Positions 9,884 through 19,061 of a stretch of DNA of 64,000 bases are shown one piece after another. The stretch is taken from assembly GCF_005281835.1 (NCBI RefSeq), contig NZ_RZIS01000003.1:434001-498000 (forward strand), given 5' to 3'. Below the pieces are notes generated by a model that was not told where the DNA came from, did no database searches, and saw nothing but the letters and a program-made list of their open reading frames with translations. Numbering within the stretch: position 1 is the stretch's first letter; every line of letters begins with the position of its first letter. The stretch is from Vibrio profundi (GTDB taxonomy: Bacteria > Pseudomonadota > Gammaproteobacteria > Enterobacterales > Vibrionaceae). Made by a program: the position numbers and the translations under genes.

Positions 9884-11479
9884 ATGACGAATAAAACCGT
9901 TCTCACCATTGATGAGCTTTCCGTCGGTTTCGGGCGTGCGAAAGCGATACAACAGGTGACAAGTAACGTGTCTCTTTCGATTAACAAAGGTGAAACATTA
10001 GCCTTGGTAGGAGAAAGTGGCTCAGGTAAATCGGTCACCGCGAATTCAATTCTAAAATTATTGCCTAAAGGCTCTTCTCATTACATGAATGGGACGATCA
10101 CTTTCGATGGCTTAGACATTCTTAGCTGCTCTGAACGCCAGTTACGCGGCATTCGAGGCGGAAAAATCGGCATGATTTTCCAAGAGCCGATGGTGTCGCT
10201 CAATCCGTTACATAAAATTGGTAAACAGTTAGTTGAAACGCTTGCAGTGCATAGAGGGATGCGCACCAATAAAGCGCAGCAATTGGCAATCGAGTGGTTA
10301 GAAAAGGTAGGTATTAGGCACCCAGCGCAAAAGATTACCGCTTATCCTCATGAGCTTTCAGGTGGTGAACGACAACGTGTGATGATCGCAATGGCGCTTA
10401 TCAATAAACCAGAGTTATTGATTGCAGACGAGCCGACTACCGCATTGGATGTATCGGTTCAGGCTCAGATCTTAGATTTGCTCAAAGAGCTCCAGCAAGA
10501 GTTGGGAATGGCAATGCTGTTCATCACTCACGATTTGAGCATTGTTCGTCGAATCGCAGATCGCGTTGCCGTGATGAAAGCTGGCGAATTGGTCGAAACT
10601 GGAGATTGTCAGCAAGTTTTCTCACAACCTAGCCACCCATACACACGTAAGCTGATTGATTCTGATCCTAAGGGCTCGCCAGTTACGGTTGAATCTGACA
10701 GTGAGTGTTTGTTGGATGTTAACCAGCTTAAAGTGTGGTTTCCGATCACTGGTGGTTTGTTTAAACGTACCATAGCGCACGTTAAGGCCGTGACGGATAT
10801 GAAGTTTAGCCTGCGAAAAGGCCATTCGATTGGGCTTGTGGGAGAGAGTGGTTCGGGTAAATCCACCACAGGTATGGCGATACTAAAGCTGGTTCAGAGC
10901 GAAGGTTCGATCAGTTATCAAGGTAACGAACTACAGGGCCTCGATCGAAAAGGGATGCTACCGTATCGCAGCAGAATGCAAGTGGTGTTTCAAGACCCAT
11001 TCTCTGCACTGAACCCTCGAATGTCTGTGGCTCAAGTGATTGGAGAAGGGCTACGTGTACATCATGAGATCAGCGATAGTGAAATGGATAGCATGATTTG
11101 CGACGTGATGCGTGAAGTCGATCTAGACCCCGACACTCGTCACCGCTACCCGAATGAGTTCTCAGGAGGCCAGCGTCAACGTATTGCAGTTGCGCGTGCT
11201 TTGATTTTGAAACCCGAGTTTATCTTGCTGGATGAACCGACGTCTTCGTTAGACAGAACCGTCCAAGCGCAGGTACTCGATCTCTTGAAATCGCTACAAG
11301 AGAAGTATGGGCTAACGTACCTGTTTATCAGCCATGACTTAAATGTCGTGAAATCGCTTTGCCACTACACCATTGTCATGAAAGCGGGTGAGATTGTAGA
11401 GCAGGGCAACACTGACGAGTTATTCCAATCCCCATCTCATAGCTACACCAAACAGCTGATTGAATTATCAAGCTTTTAA
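9884..11479 (+). CDS. yejF: Duplicated ABC ATPase YejF
   Basis: 531 residues carrying two complete ABC ATPase domains in one chain, as in E. coli YejF (529). First half: Walker A GESGSGKS, signature LSGGERQR, Walker B LLIADEPTTALD. Second half: GESGSGKST, FSGGQRQR, FILLDEPTSSLD. Both end in the oligopeptide-transporter tail ('PSHPYTRKLI' and 'PSHSYTKQLI'). It powers peptide import by YejABE. ATG nine bases after yejE with AAGG upstream. Last gene of the operon. Confidence 0.95.
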   Translation: MTNKTVLTIDELSVGFGRAKAIQQVTSNVSLSINKGETLALVGESGSGKSVTANSILKLLPKGSSHYMNGTITFDGLDILSCSERQLRGIRGGKIGMIFQEPMVSLNPLHKIGKQLVETLAVHRGMRTNKAQQLAIEWLEKVGIRHPAQKITAYPHELSGGERQRVMIAMALINKPELLIADEPTTALDVSVQAQILDLLKELQQELGMAMLFITHDLSIVRRIADRVAVMKAGELVETGDCQQVFSQPSHPYTRKLIDSDPKGSPVTVESDSECLLDVNQLKVWFPITGGLFKRTIAHVKAVTDMKFSLRKGHSIGLVGESGSGKSTTGMAILKLVQSEGSISYQGNELQGLDRKGMLPYRSRMQVVFQDPFSALNPRMSVAQVIGEGLRVHHEISDSEMDSMICDVMREVDLDPDTRHRYPNEFSGGQRQRIAVARALILKPEFILLDEPTSSLDRTVQAQVLDLLKSLQEKYGLTYLFISHDLNVVKSLCHYTIVMKAGEIVEQGNTDELFQSPSHSYTKQLIELSSF

Positions 11480-11490
11480 GCTCAAATAGA

Positions 11491-11538
11491 CACATAAGTC
11501 ACGGTTCATTCATTTAACATCGTGGCTTGTGTGTTTAG
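11491..11538 (+). terminator. Possible terminator of yejABEF
   Basis: Imperfect 13-bp stem (CACATAAGTCACG with CGTGGCTTGTGTG, pairing by two G-U) around a 17-base loop, followed by only three T. Position after the yejF stop is right, but the hairpin is weak. Confidence 0.4.
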
Positions 11539-11622
11539 CTCACAATTTTTCCGAACAAATTTCGAATCTTGCAAATATTGGGTCTAACTTTAGTCTGACT
11601 TAATATAGTTCAAGGAAATAGG

Positions 11623-12237
11623 ATGAAACTGTTTGAATTTAAGCCTTCGCCAAGTAGTCGTCGCGTTGCAATCTTTCTTAATGAAATTGGTGTCGAGCTC
11701 GAAACAGTTCAAGTGAATGTACGAAAAGGTGAAAACCTTTCTCCCGCCTATCAAGCAATCAGTGTGAATGGAAAGGTTCCGGTTTTGGCGCTAGATAATG
11801 GCAGCTCAATCTGTGAAAGTGTGGCGATCTGCCGTTACTTAAACGATCTTCATCCTAATAATTTGCACTTGTTCGGGCATAGCCCAACGGAAAAAGCCAA
11901 GGTAGAGATGTGGCACCGTGTAGTGGAATTCCAAGGTTTGTACCCTGCATTCCAGGCGTTTCGTAATATAAGCGGTGTCTATAATGATCGTGAAGTCTGC
12001 ATTACAGAGTGGGGCTATGAGTCTAAGCAGCGAGTGAAAGACTTTCTCCCGGTATTAGAAGATAGGTTAGGGGAATCAGACTTTATCGCGGGCGATCGCT
12101 ATTCAATAGTCGATATTACCGCGTATGTGTTTATTCAGTTTATTGAGGGCGTACTGTTTATCGATATTGAGGACAAATTCCCGAATATCAGCCGCTGGCA
12201 TCGGTGCCTAGTGAACAGGCCTGCTTATGGCTATTGA
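11623..12237 (+). CDS. Glutathione S-transferase family protein
   Basis: 204 residues with a thioredoxin-like N-terminal domain ('MKLFEFKPSPSSRRVAIFLNEIGVELE', cis-Pro in 'NGKVPVLAL', glutathione gamma-Glu contact 'SICESVAICRYL') and an all-helical C-terminal domain with the N-capping-type segment 'DRYSIVDITAYVFIQF'. Expected to conjugate or use glutathione in the cytoplasm; the co-substrate is unknown. AAGGA precedes the start. Monocistronic, facing a solute-binding-protein gene 15 bases away. Confidence 0.9.
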   Translation: MKLFEFKPSPSSRRVAIFLNEIGVELETVQVNVRKGENLSPAYQAISVNGKVPVLALDNGSSICESVAICRYLNDLHPNNLHLFGHSPTEKAKVEMWHRVVEFQGLYPAFQAFRNISGVYNDREVCITEWGYESKQRVKDFLPVLEDRLGESDFIAGDRYSIVDITAYVFIQFIEGVLFIDIEDKFPNISRWHRCLVNRPAYGY

Positions 12238-12252
12238 TTTTCTTTTCGCTGG

Positions 12253-13044
12253 CTAATCAGTGTATTGCTTGATGATGTTTTCGATTTGCCCATTGTCACG
12301 CATCTCATTAATGATTTGATTAAACCTTTTAATAAAGTCGGCTTTATAGGGAAAGTTATCCACCTCTATACCGCTGAAAGCTAGGTAACCTTGTTCTTTG
12401 CTCACCCGAACTCCCAGGCGGAATTGAGTATTCTCCGGTATCGCTCCTTTTTTCTTAAGCTGTTTTACTTCCCACAAGATAGACAGTTTGTCGTTTATGT
12501 AGCAGTCGATACGTTTTGCTCTGAGCTTTAAAATATTCTCACGGTTATCGATTGCGGTTTCTACTGTGAGTTTACCTTGCCGACTGGCTTGCCAAAACAG
12601 GTCGCCACCTATGGCAAATGAATCATTAATTCCGATGGTTAACCCGAAGTAATCATCGGGCCAAACGGTACGTGGTTGACTGATCAATATAATGTCAGGA
12701 TTACAGTAGACGACGACCTCTTCATTAAGGATCGGTACTGAATAAGGCTCAATGTACTTGCGTTGGTTTGGGTAGAAATAGGGAGGGTACAAAGCGAACC
12801 CTTTTCCTGTTTCTAGCATTCTTAGTCCGCGTTTAAAGGGAACAGGCGCAATAGACACGTCGTACATGGGCATCCTACTGAATGCCACGCGCAGAACGTC
12901 AGCATATATCCCTTTGGCGACACCGTCTGACGCATAACTGTATGGTGGATACGCGTCATCAGCGTAAACCGTTACCGGAGTTATCTGATAAGCGTATGAA
13001 TGGGAGAAGCCTAGCCAAAGGGTTATTAGTAAAAGATTGCGCAT
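12253..13044 (-). CDS. Orphan periplasmic solute-binding protein, family 3 type
   Basis: 263 residues: signal peptide 'MRNLLLITLWLGFSHSYA' then a polar amino-acid-binding-protein-like fold ('VTVYADDAYPPYSYASDGVAKGIYADVLRVAF', 'FALYPPYFYPNQRK', 'RIDCYINDKL'). No permease or ATPase gene is adjacent, so it may serve another transporter or act as an independent sensor, as many Vibrio orphans of this kind do. The frame is open to 13065, but the ATG at 13044 is chosen because GAGGGA lies seven bases before it and gives a clean signal peptide. Confidence 0.82.
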   Translation of the reverse strand: MRNLLLITLWLGFSHSYAYQITPVTVYADDAYPPYSYASDGVAKGIYADVLRVAFSRMPMYDVSIAPVPFKRGLRMLETGKGFALYPPYFYPNQRKYIEPYSVPILNEEVVVYCNPDIILISQPRTVWPDDYFGLTIGINDSFAIGGDLFWQASRQGKLTVETAIDNRENILKLRAKRIDCYINDKLSILWEVKQLKKKGAIPENTQFRLGVRVSKEQGYLAFSGIEVDNFPYKADFIKRFNQIINEMRDNGQIENIIKQYTD

Positions 13045-13185
13045 ACAATCCCTCATCAATAACACTTATAATTAACTGTAGACGATAGCCTTAGGCTACA
13101 ACAGCGTACGAAAAGAAATATCCTTTATGGTTATTTGTTTGTTTTCGCATTACACTGCGCGCAAGATTTTTAGTTAGAGGTCACC

Positions 13186-13716
13186 ATGGACCAAGAATAT
13201 TACGAAGATGCTGATTACGTTGAATACAACGAGGGCGAAGAAGGCGAAGAAATTGAGATTGAAGCGATTGGAGTTGAAGTTTCAGCCCAGCCTATAGAGC
13301 TCTATAAAGTATTTAAAATAGCGAACTTAGTAAGCGGTGGCGGTGAAGCCAAGCATGTAATTTCTGAAGGTTATGTGGCGGTTAACGGTGAACTTGAAAC
13401 GCGTAAGCGTCGTAAAATGTACGATGGTGATTTCTTCGAATTCAACCAAGAGTATTACGTTGTGGTTTGCGATGTGCCCGTTCAAGAGCCTCAAGAAAAA
13501 CCGGTAAAAGCTGAGCCGAAGGCAAGCAAGAAGCCGGCAAAAAACAAAAACAGCTCAAATAAGAAAAATAAGTCGTCAAACAGTTCAAGACCTGAATTAA
13601 GCGCATCTGCAAAACCTAAGAAGCAGAAAGAAAAGTCTCAAGCGGCAAAGCAGGATAATAAACTTAAGCCGCAGCGTGATGAAAAGAGTGGAAGAAATTC
13701 GATCGACTTTTTCTAA
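13186..13716 (+). CDS. S4-domain RNA-binding protein (YbcJ-like) with acidic head and Lys-rich tail
   Basis: 176 residues. The central part (about 35-105) is an S4 RNA-binding module like E. coli YbcJ (70 aa): 'ELYKVFKIANLVSGGGEAKHVISEGYVAVNGELETRKRRKMYDGDFFEF'. Unlike YbcJ it has a very acidic N-terminal 30 residues (D/E/Y-rich) and about 65 C-terminal residues dominated by Lys, Ser, Asn and Pro. These tails look disordered and probably tune RNA or ribosome binding. AGAGGT precedes the ATG. It ends at a strong terminator, so it is transcribed alone. Confidence 0.85.
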   Translation: MDQEYYEDADYVEYNEGEEGEEIEIEAIGVEVSAQPIELYKVFKIANLVSGGGEAKHVISEGYVAVNGELETRKRRKMYDGDFFEFNQEYYVVVCDVPVQEPQEKPVKAEPKASKKPAKNKNSSNKKNKSSNSSRPELSASAKPKKQKEKSQAAKQDNKLKPQRDEKSGRNSIDFF

Positions 13717-13744
13717 GTGCATAGATTAAGAATTAAGCCTGAAA

Positions 13745-13772
13745 AGCTCACTATTTGATAGTGGGCTTTTTT
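13745..13772 (+). terminator. Rho-independent terminator of S4-domain gene
   Basis: AGCTCACTAT / ATAGTGGGCT stem (one G-U) with a three-base loop and a following T6. Confidence 0.85.
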
Positions 13773-13882
13773 ATTACACTTCTTTGGGCGATCGACTCTG
13801 AATTTAGTGATAAAGTCTTGTTTAGTCGTCATTAACAGTTCTTAGCTGTTGAATTGTATCTAACTTAAAAGGAATACGTTAC

Positions 13883-15175
13883 GTGCAAACCAGTTTTATA
13901 GATGGAAAGACTCTTTACCGTCAGCATTCATTTGATTTACCACTTAACTATAACGAGCCTGAAAAAGCCACAATCCAAGTATTCGCTAGGGAAGTGGTTG
14001 ACCTTGCAAAAGATTCTCAAGAACTACCATGGTTGGTGTACTTTCAAGGCGGTCCTGGTTTTCCTTCGCCACGTGTAAGTGGTGAGTCTGGTTGGCTTAA
14101 ACGCGCATTACAAGAATATCGAGTCTTATTACTGGATCAACGTGGAACAGGTAATAGCTCTGTCGTGAACAAAGACACTTTGGCACATTTATCTGCTGCG
14201 GAACAGGCTGAGTTTCTCTCTAATTTTAGGGCTGACAACATAGTAAGAGATGCAGAAGCGATTCGAACTAAACTTGGCGTTGAGAAATGGGCGACGCTGG
14301 GACAAAGTTTTGGTGGGTTCTGCACGTTAACTTACCTGTCTTTGTTTCCACATAGCTTATTACGTTGTTTTGTAACGGGTGGTATTCCTTCTATTTCTCG
14401 CCACGCTGACGACGTTTACCAAGCGACTTACCAACGCGTATCAGACAAGAACCAGGCGTTCTTTGCACAATTTCCGAAAGCGCAAAGCATGTGTCAGGAG
14501 ATTGCGGATCACTTGATCGAGAACGAAGTCAAACTACCAAATGGACAAGTTTTTACTGTAGAGCAATTTCAGCTGATCGGTATTAACCTTGGGCGTGGTG
14601 GTGCGAACATGCCAATGTATTTTACGCTTGAAAGCGCGTTTGAAGTAGCAAATGGTAAAAAACAGCTGAGTTATGCTTTCCTAAACCAGATGCAGCAAGA
14701 ACAGGGTTACTTAACAAACCCAATCTATGCAATTCTGCATGAAGCAATTTATTGCCAAGGTTACGCGTCAAACTGGTCTGCACATCGTGTTCGTGACGAA
14801 CATCCAAGGTTTAATTATCACAAAGGTGGTGAGTTCTGGTTTACTGGTGAAATGGTCTATCCGTGGATGTTTGACCAACTAGAAACACTAAAGCCTTTAA
14901 AAGAAGCCGCTCAAATCTTGGCTGAAAAGCAAGATTGGTCGCCAGTATATGATGCAAGCGTGTTAGCCAATAACCCAGTACCTATGGCTTGTGCGGTATA
15001 CGCTGATGATATGTATGTAGAATTGCGTTATAGCCAAGAGACACTGGCGAATATCCCTAACTCAAAGGCTTGGATCACAAACGAGTACGAGCATAACGGC
15101 ATTAGTGTTGATGGTGAGAACATTCTAGGCCGTCTGATGGATATCAACAGCCAAATAGAAAACTTGCCGAAGTAA
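13883..15175 (+). CDS. Prolyl aminopeptidase (proline iminopeptidase), S33 family, long type
   Basis: 430 residues, matching the long Aeromonas-type prolyl aminopeptidase rather than the short 310-320 aa type. Alpha/beta hydrolase features: oxyanion-hole motif 'YFQGGPGFPSPR', 'LLLDQRGTGNS', nucleophile elbow 'LGQSFGGF' with S142, and a C-terminal Asp and His region 'YADDMYVE' and 'NEYEHNGIS'. It releases N-terminal proline from peptides in the cytoplasm. The start is GTG with AAAAGGAAT upstream. Monocistronic. Confidence 0.9.
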   Translation: MQTSFIDGKTLYRQHSFDLPLNYNEPEKATIQVFAREVVDLAKDSQELPWLVYFQGGPGFPSPRVSGESGWLKRALQEYRVLLLDQRGTGNSSVVNKDTLAHLSAAEQAEFLSNFRADNIVRDAEAIRTKLGVEKWATLGQSFGGFCTLTYLSLFPHSLLRCFVTGGIPSISRHADDVYQATYQRVSDKNQAFFAQFPKAQSMCQEIADHLIENEVKLPNGQVFTVEQFQLIGINLGRGGANMPMYFTLESAFEVANGKKQLSYAFLNQMQQEQGYLTNPIYAILHEAIYCQGYASNWSAHRVRDEHPRFNYHKGGEFWFTGEMVYPWMFDQLETLKPLKEAAQILAEKQDWSPVYDASVLANNPVPMACAVYADDMYVELRYSQETLANIPNSKAWITNEYEHNGISVDGENILGRLMDINSQIENLPK

Positions 15176-15201
15176 ACTCACTGGATTCCCCATTAAATAG
15201 A

Positions 15202-15230
15202 AGCGCTACTGGATCGGTAGCGCTAATACA
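15202..15230 (-). terminator. Weak terminator/hairpin of ADP-ribosylglycohydrolase-like gene
   Basis: AGCGCTAC / GTAGCGCT hairpin overlapping the 3' end of the minus-strand gene; on that strand it is followed by a mixed T-rich stretch. It also lies just after the prolyl aminopeptidase stop. Confidence 0.4.
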
Positions 15231-16150
15231 TTACCCTGTAACTTAGTTTTGGCCAACCACTCACTTGGTATTGAACCTGAGCTGTCGAAATAACACGCGG
15301 CTAAAATCGCGCCGATGATTACTCCACGACCACAACTATCTCCACCACAAAAAATATTGTCTCGCATGGCTTGTTGGTAACTAGAAGCCGTTGCAACGAT
15401 CCGCATAATTAAAGGGAAGGCGGCATCTAAACCGCAATGCAGTCCAAACCGCTCTGCAGCGACCGTGATGTGTTCGTCGGGCTCGCTTAACGCTAGGTTC
15501 ACCTGTTCGAAGATGAACTCACTACATGTTTGCCTAACCATCTCCACTGACTGCATCGGTGTATTACCTTGCAAAGCAGCTTGAAGTAATAATGTAATTG
15601 CTTTCGCCCACTCGACTGATTGATCGTTGTTATTGGTGACTCTAACCGCACTCTCGACCATTTTAGGTAATTCAGACAATCCATGAAAACACGCAATCAA
15701 AGGGACTAATTTCGCTACAGCTGGAAGTTGAGTATCGTCTGCTCCACAGCGCGTAATGGGTAATTCTTGTTGTTCTAGCTGGTGGATGTTCACCAAGGTG
15801 ATTCGAGTCGGTTTGTCTATGTAGCCAACCCATTGCCCACCAAAATCAAACCAATTTCGAAACTCACGAATGTAGTCTTCTTCTTGGTAAATTTTATTGG
15901 TTGCTAAACTGTCGACCATTGCAAGTACTTGAGCGCCATATTGGGAATGATCACCAACGCTTTTGCCTTCGTGAGCAAAGTAACCTTTGTCTTGATATTC
16001 ATAGCGGTTAGAAGAATGGAACTCGGGCTTATCACCCGCTATTTTTCTGATTTGCTGCTGGTCATAGAGCCAATGGAATCCCATGCATGCGGCATCGCCA
16101 ACCAATGCCCCAATGACCGAATGATATGCGCGTTCTTTATGATGATCCAT
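15206..16150 (-). CDS. ADP-ribosylglycohydrolase (DraG/crystallin J1) family protein
   Basis: 314 residues with the family's N-terminal 'SVIGALVGDAACMGFHWLYD' and the C-terminal 'FCGGDSCGRGVIIGAILAACY' helix. In active DraG/ARH enzymes this last motif is GGD-x-D-T, supplying two Mg-binding Asp; here the second Asp is Cys (GGDSCGR), as in crystallin-J1-type relatives. Hydrolase activity on ADP-ribosylated targets is therefore uncertain. Start ATG at 16150 has only a weak ribosome site. No DraT-like partner is nearby. Confidence 0.83.
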   Translation of the reverse strand: MDHHKERAYHSVIGALVGDAACMGFHWLYDQQQIRKIAGDKPEFHSSNRYEYQDKGYFAHEGKSVGDHSQYGAQVLAMVDSLATNKIYQEEDYIREFRNWFDFGGQWVGYIDKPTRITLVNIHQLEQQELPITRCGADDTQLPAVAKLVPLIACFHGLSELPKMVESAVRVTNNNDQSVEWAKAITLLLQAALQGNTPMQSVEMVRQTCSEFIFEQVNLALSEPDEHITVAAERFGLHCGLDAAFPLIMRIVATASSYQQAMRDNIFCGGDSCGRGVIIGAILAACYFDSSGSIPSEWLAKTKLQGNVLALPIQ

Positions 16151-16240
16151 AGAATGACTCAGTGAAGATATTTGAGTTAATTATAGTGACATCAAAAGGG
16201 TATGGATAAGAAACTAGAAAGTTATCGAATGAAACGAGAA

Positions 16241-17068
16241 CTAGTTGTCAAAATGTGCGTTAAATTCTTCTAACCAATGGAAAATACTGGCTGGTTTACC
16301 CAGTTGATAGCCTTGGTAAAAATCGATTGGTAGCAGCTCTATTATGTCTAATTGCTGTTGGGTTTCTATGCCTTCAATTAACACTTTAGACTGGGTGGTC
16401 ACTGCTAGCTCGATCGCTTTAAGTAATGGTTGCTTATTACCCGCTTCATAAGTGAGTAAAAGGCTGCGATCTATTTTGATCATGTCCGGCTCGATAAGGT
16501 GAACCCGATTTGTATCAGAGCTGCCTGCGCCAAAATCATCGATTGCCAGTAAATAACCACGATCTTTGATGCCAGAGATAAGCCGGGCAAGTTCCTCGTT
16601 CTCGTTGCAATCTTGCTCAACAATTTCTAGCACAACATCGTCTAATTTAATCCCTAACTCTTCGAGTCGGATTCGCATTAACTTGTGTGTTTCACTATTG
16701 GTAATTGAGTTGACGTACCTTTGATAGCTGATCAACGCGGCTGGAATAACGTTAAGAAAAATCTTGCATGGAAGGTGAGGATAAAACAACGAGAAATTTC
16801 GAAGGTGGATAGCTCGACTTAGCATTTCTGCACTTAAACGCGTTGCTTCATTAAAGTCGGGGTTAGACAAAAACAAATCTGGGCGAATCCAGTTACCTTG
16901 TGCGTCCTTAATTCGTAGGAGTGCTTCAAAACCATGTAGCTTAAGTTGTTGAGTATAAATGGGCTGGAAGACACTATAGAGAGTATATTCGCCAAGCACA
17001 GCGTAAGACTCTCCAACGGAAGAGCGTTTAATATGCCTTTCAAAATCTGCGCGTGTAATCGGAGCCAT
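16241..17068 (-). CDS. EAL-domain cyclic-di-GMP phosphodiesterase
   Basis: 275 residues, essentially a stand-alone EAL domain with no sensor or membrane segment. The catalytic motifs look intact: 'FEALLRI' (EAL variant), 'LEIVEQD', 'AIDDFGAGSSDTN', 'IKIDRSLL', 'LIEGIETQQQ' and 'YQGYQLGKP'. It should hydrolyse c-di-GMP to pGpG in the cytoplasm. Its short N-terminus gives no clue about the input signal. It is not in an operon with the flanking genes. Confidence 0.92.
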   Translation of the reverse strand: MAPITRADFERHIKRSSVGESYAVLGEYTLYSVFQPIYTQQLKLHGFEALLRIKDAQGNWIRPDLFLSNPDFNEATRLSAEMLSRAIHLRNFSLFYPHLPCKIFLNVIPAALISYQRYVNSITNSETHKLMRIRLEELGIKLDDVVLEIVEQDCNENEELARLISGIKDRGYLLAIDDFGAGSSDTNRVHLIEPDMIKIDRSLLLTYEAGNKQPLLKAIELAVTTQSKVLIEGIETQQQLDIIELLPIDFYQGYQLGKPASIFHWLEEFNAHFDN

Positions 17069-17224
17069 TAATCAACTTATGTGAGTGAGCAATCAAGTTA
17101 TTGAGTTATTGAACGATATGAGTATACGTAAAAAAATGTTGCAGTACACCAAAGAGTGCAGTTAGCCGTTAACAGTTTGTCTTATGTAGTAACATAAGTT
17201 CGGATAGTTCGCGGTGTGTGGACG

Positions 17225-18151
17225 CTATATTTGATTTAGGTGGCGTCGGCTGCGGCGCTCTAATCGTTTGAATAAACGAGACAAGCTGAAGCAAATAACA
17301 AAATAGACGGCTCCAACTAAAAGCCAAATTTCAAAAATCAGACCAGAAGAATTGGCAATTTCAGTGCCTACAAAGGTCATTTCTTGAATTGAGATCAGCG
17401 ATACAATTGAGGTGTCTTTGACAAGGGAAATCGCTTGTCCTGCCAGTGGAGGCGTTATTGCTGTTAGTACTTGCGGCCCAATAACGTAGCGGTATTTACT
17501 GAATGCAGATAAACCAAGAGAATCAGCCGCTTCCCATTGCCCTTTATCTATTCCTTCTAGCCCAGCGCGAATGACTTCAGCTATGTATGCCGATGATAGT
17601 AACCCGATACAGATGACACCGGACGCGAGGTTTTCCCATAGATTTGAAGGGCCAAACAAGAAACTTTGAAGCGCGTTCAACTCGCCTGAGTGTTCGCGTA
17701 GCAGTGGCTCTAAGCCTAGCAACGGAATTAGTTGGTTTGAGATAAAGAAGTAAAAAATAAACACGAAGACCAAAGGTGGAATATTTCGCACCAGTTGGAT
17801 AAACATGGTTGCAGGTGTTCGGAAGATTGCAAAACGCGAGTGACGAGCAATGCCAAGTAAAGTGCCTAAGGATAGGGATAGAAAAAGGCTCCAGACGCTC
17901 AAGCGTAGCGTGGCGATCAAGCCTTGAAAGAAATAGGGCAAGCCACCATTTGATGGTGAGGTGAAAATAAGGCTGATAGCGTCAGCCCAGCGCCAATGAT
18001 AATTGACACCAACTGATGAACGGTAGTAAAGCCAACCTGCACATAACACGACCCCAAGCAACAATCCGTAATCAAGGAAAGTTAACCTTTGAAACCAAGG
18101 TAGACTACTGGTTTTAGGTTTGTTGACTGCAGTTGTAACCGTATTGCTCAC
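17225..18151 (-). CDS. Polar amino-acid ABC transporter permease (second permease)
   Basis: 308-residue HisMQ/GlnP-type inner-membrane permease with the coupling loop 'EVIRAGLEGIDKGQWEAADSLGLSAFSKYRYVIGPQVL'. Start is GTG at 18151, with AAGG about nine bases upstream. It is the last gene of a four-gene minus-strand operon (ATPase, permease, binding protein, permease). A longer N-terminus with an extra helix ('FLDYGLLLGVVLCAGWLYYRS') resembles the long permeases of glutamate/aspartate systems. Confidence 0.9.
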   Translation of the reverse strand: MSNTVTTAVNKPKTSSLPWFQRLTFLDYGLLLGVVLCAGWLYYRSSVGVNYHWRWADAISLIFTSPSNGGLPYFFQGLIATLRLSVWSLFLSLSLGTLLGIARHSRFAIFRTPATMFIQLVRNIPPLVFVFIFYFFISNQLIPLLGLEPLLREHSGELNALQSFLFGPSNLWENLASGVICIGLLSSAYIAEVIRAGLEGIDKGQWEAADSLGLSAFSKYRYVIGPQVLTAITPPLAGQAISLVKDTSIVSLISIQEMTFVGTEIANSSGLIFEIWLLVGAVYFVICFSLSRLFKRLERRSRRHLNQI

Positions 18152-18239
18152 ATCTTTACCTTATACATCGAGTTAGGACGACGCTGCACCGCGTATGAGC
18201 AGCGTCTTTATTAGTTAACTATCGCTAATTCTTATTAGC

Positions 18240-19049
18240 TTATTGGCCTTGAGCGATTTGGTCTTGCCAATCGAGAGTCGCGAACCAGTACTCATAGCGC
18301 TCTTGTAACCAACCGTCTTCGGTACGTGCTGTGATCCATTGGTTGAAGAACTCTGCTTTATCGGCTTCACCAAGACGAACGGCAAAGGCTTCGTTACCTT
18401 TAGATAAGCGCTGTTCAAATGGAATGAATAGAGCGTCTGAGTTTTTAATGCTTTCATGCTCTGGTTTAGGGCTTGAAGCGATAACGGCATGAGCGTTGCC
18501 GTTTAGCACTTCTTGGAATGCCTGAGCATCGTCATCGAACTGAAGTACTTTCGCTTTAGGGAAGGTCTCGCGAGCAACTTGCACCGTAAATGCGCCACGG
18601 CGTGCAGCAATTTTTACTCGGCGAGAGTTGAAGTCATCAATTTGGCTGAAACCTTTTGCCAGTTCAGTATTTGCCGCCAGTTGAACGCCTGAATGTGAAT
18701 ATGGAGCGGTGAACAAAACGCTTTTCGCCCTTGCTTCCGTAATCGACATTCCCCCGATGATGACGTCGAACTTATTGGATAACAAAGATGGAATAATGCC
18801 ATCCCAAGCGGTAGGGACGAACTCTACTTTCCACCCCGAGTCTTTTGCGAGGCGCTTAGCAACGTCAATCTCGAACCCGACAAGTTCACCTTGGGTGTTA
18901 CGCATCGCCCACGGCACAAAAGTAGACATACCCACACGCAGAGTTCCGCGATCATTGATTTTGTCTAAATTAGGCGTATTCGACGCAAGGGTTGGCAAAC
19001 TGACCGCTAGGGTTAGTAATGCTGTAATAGCCGTTTTAAATAGCTTCAT
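18240..19049 (-). CDS. Amino-acid ABC transporter substrate-binding protein
   Basis: 269 residues: signal peptide through about 'LPTLA', then an SBP family 3 fold ('RGTLRVGMSTFVPWAMRNTQGELVGFEIDVAKRLAKD', 'AWDGIIPSLLSNKFDVIIGGMSIT', 'WITARTEDGWLQERYEYWF'). The R-x-x-x-F type ligand site is suggestive of a polar or acidic amino acid, but the ligand cannot be fixed. AAGGA precedes the ATG. It is third in the operon, 12 bases from the upstream permease gene. Confidence 0.92.
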   Translation of the reverse strand: MKLFKTAITALLTLAVSLPTLASNTPNLDKINDRGTLRVGMSTFVPWAMRNTQGELVGFEIDVAKRLAKDSGWKVEFVPTAWDGIIPSLLSNKFDVIIGGMSITEARAKSVLFTAPYSHSGVQLAANTELAKGFSQIDDFNSRRVKIAARRGAFTVQVARETFPKAKVLQFDDDAQAFQEVLNGNAHAVIASSPKPEHESIKNSDALFIPFEQRLSKGNEAFAVRLGEADKAEFFNQWITARTEDGWLQERYEYWFATLDWQDQIAQGQ

Positions 19050-19061
19050 GCTGATTAATCC

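Noticed and set aside
17181..17198. CTTATGT/ACATAAG hairpin as terminator of the amino-acid ABC operon
   Set aside because: Only a 7-bp AT-rich stem without a T-run on the minus strand.
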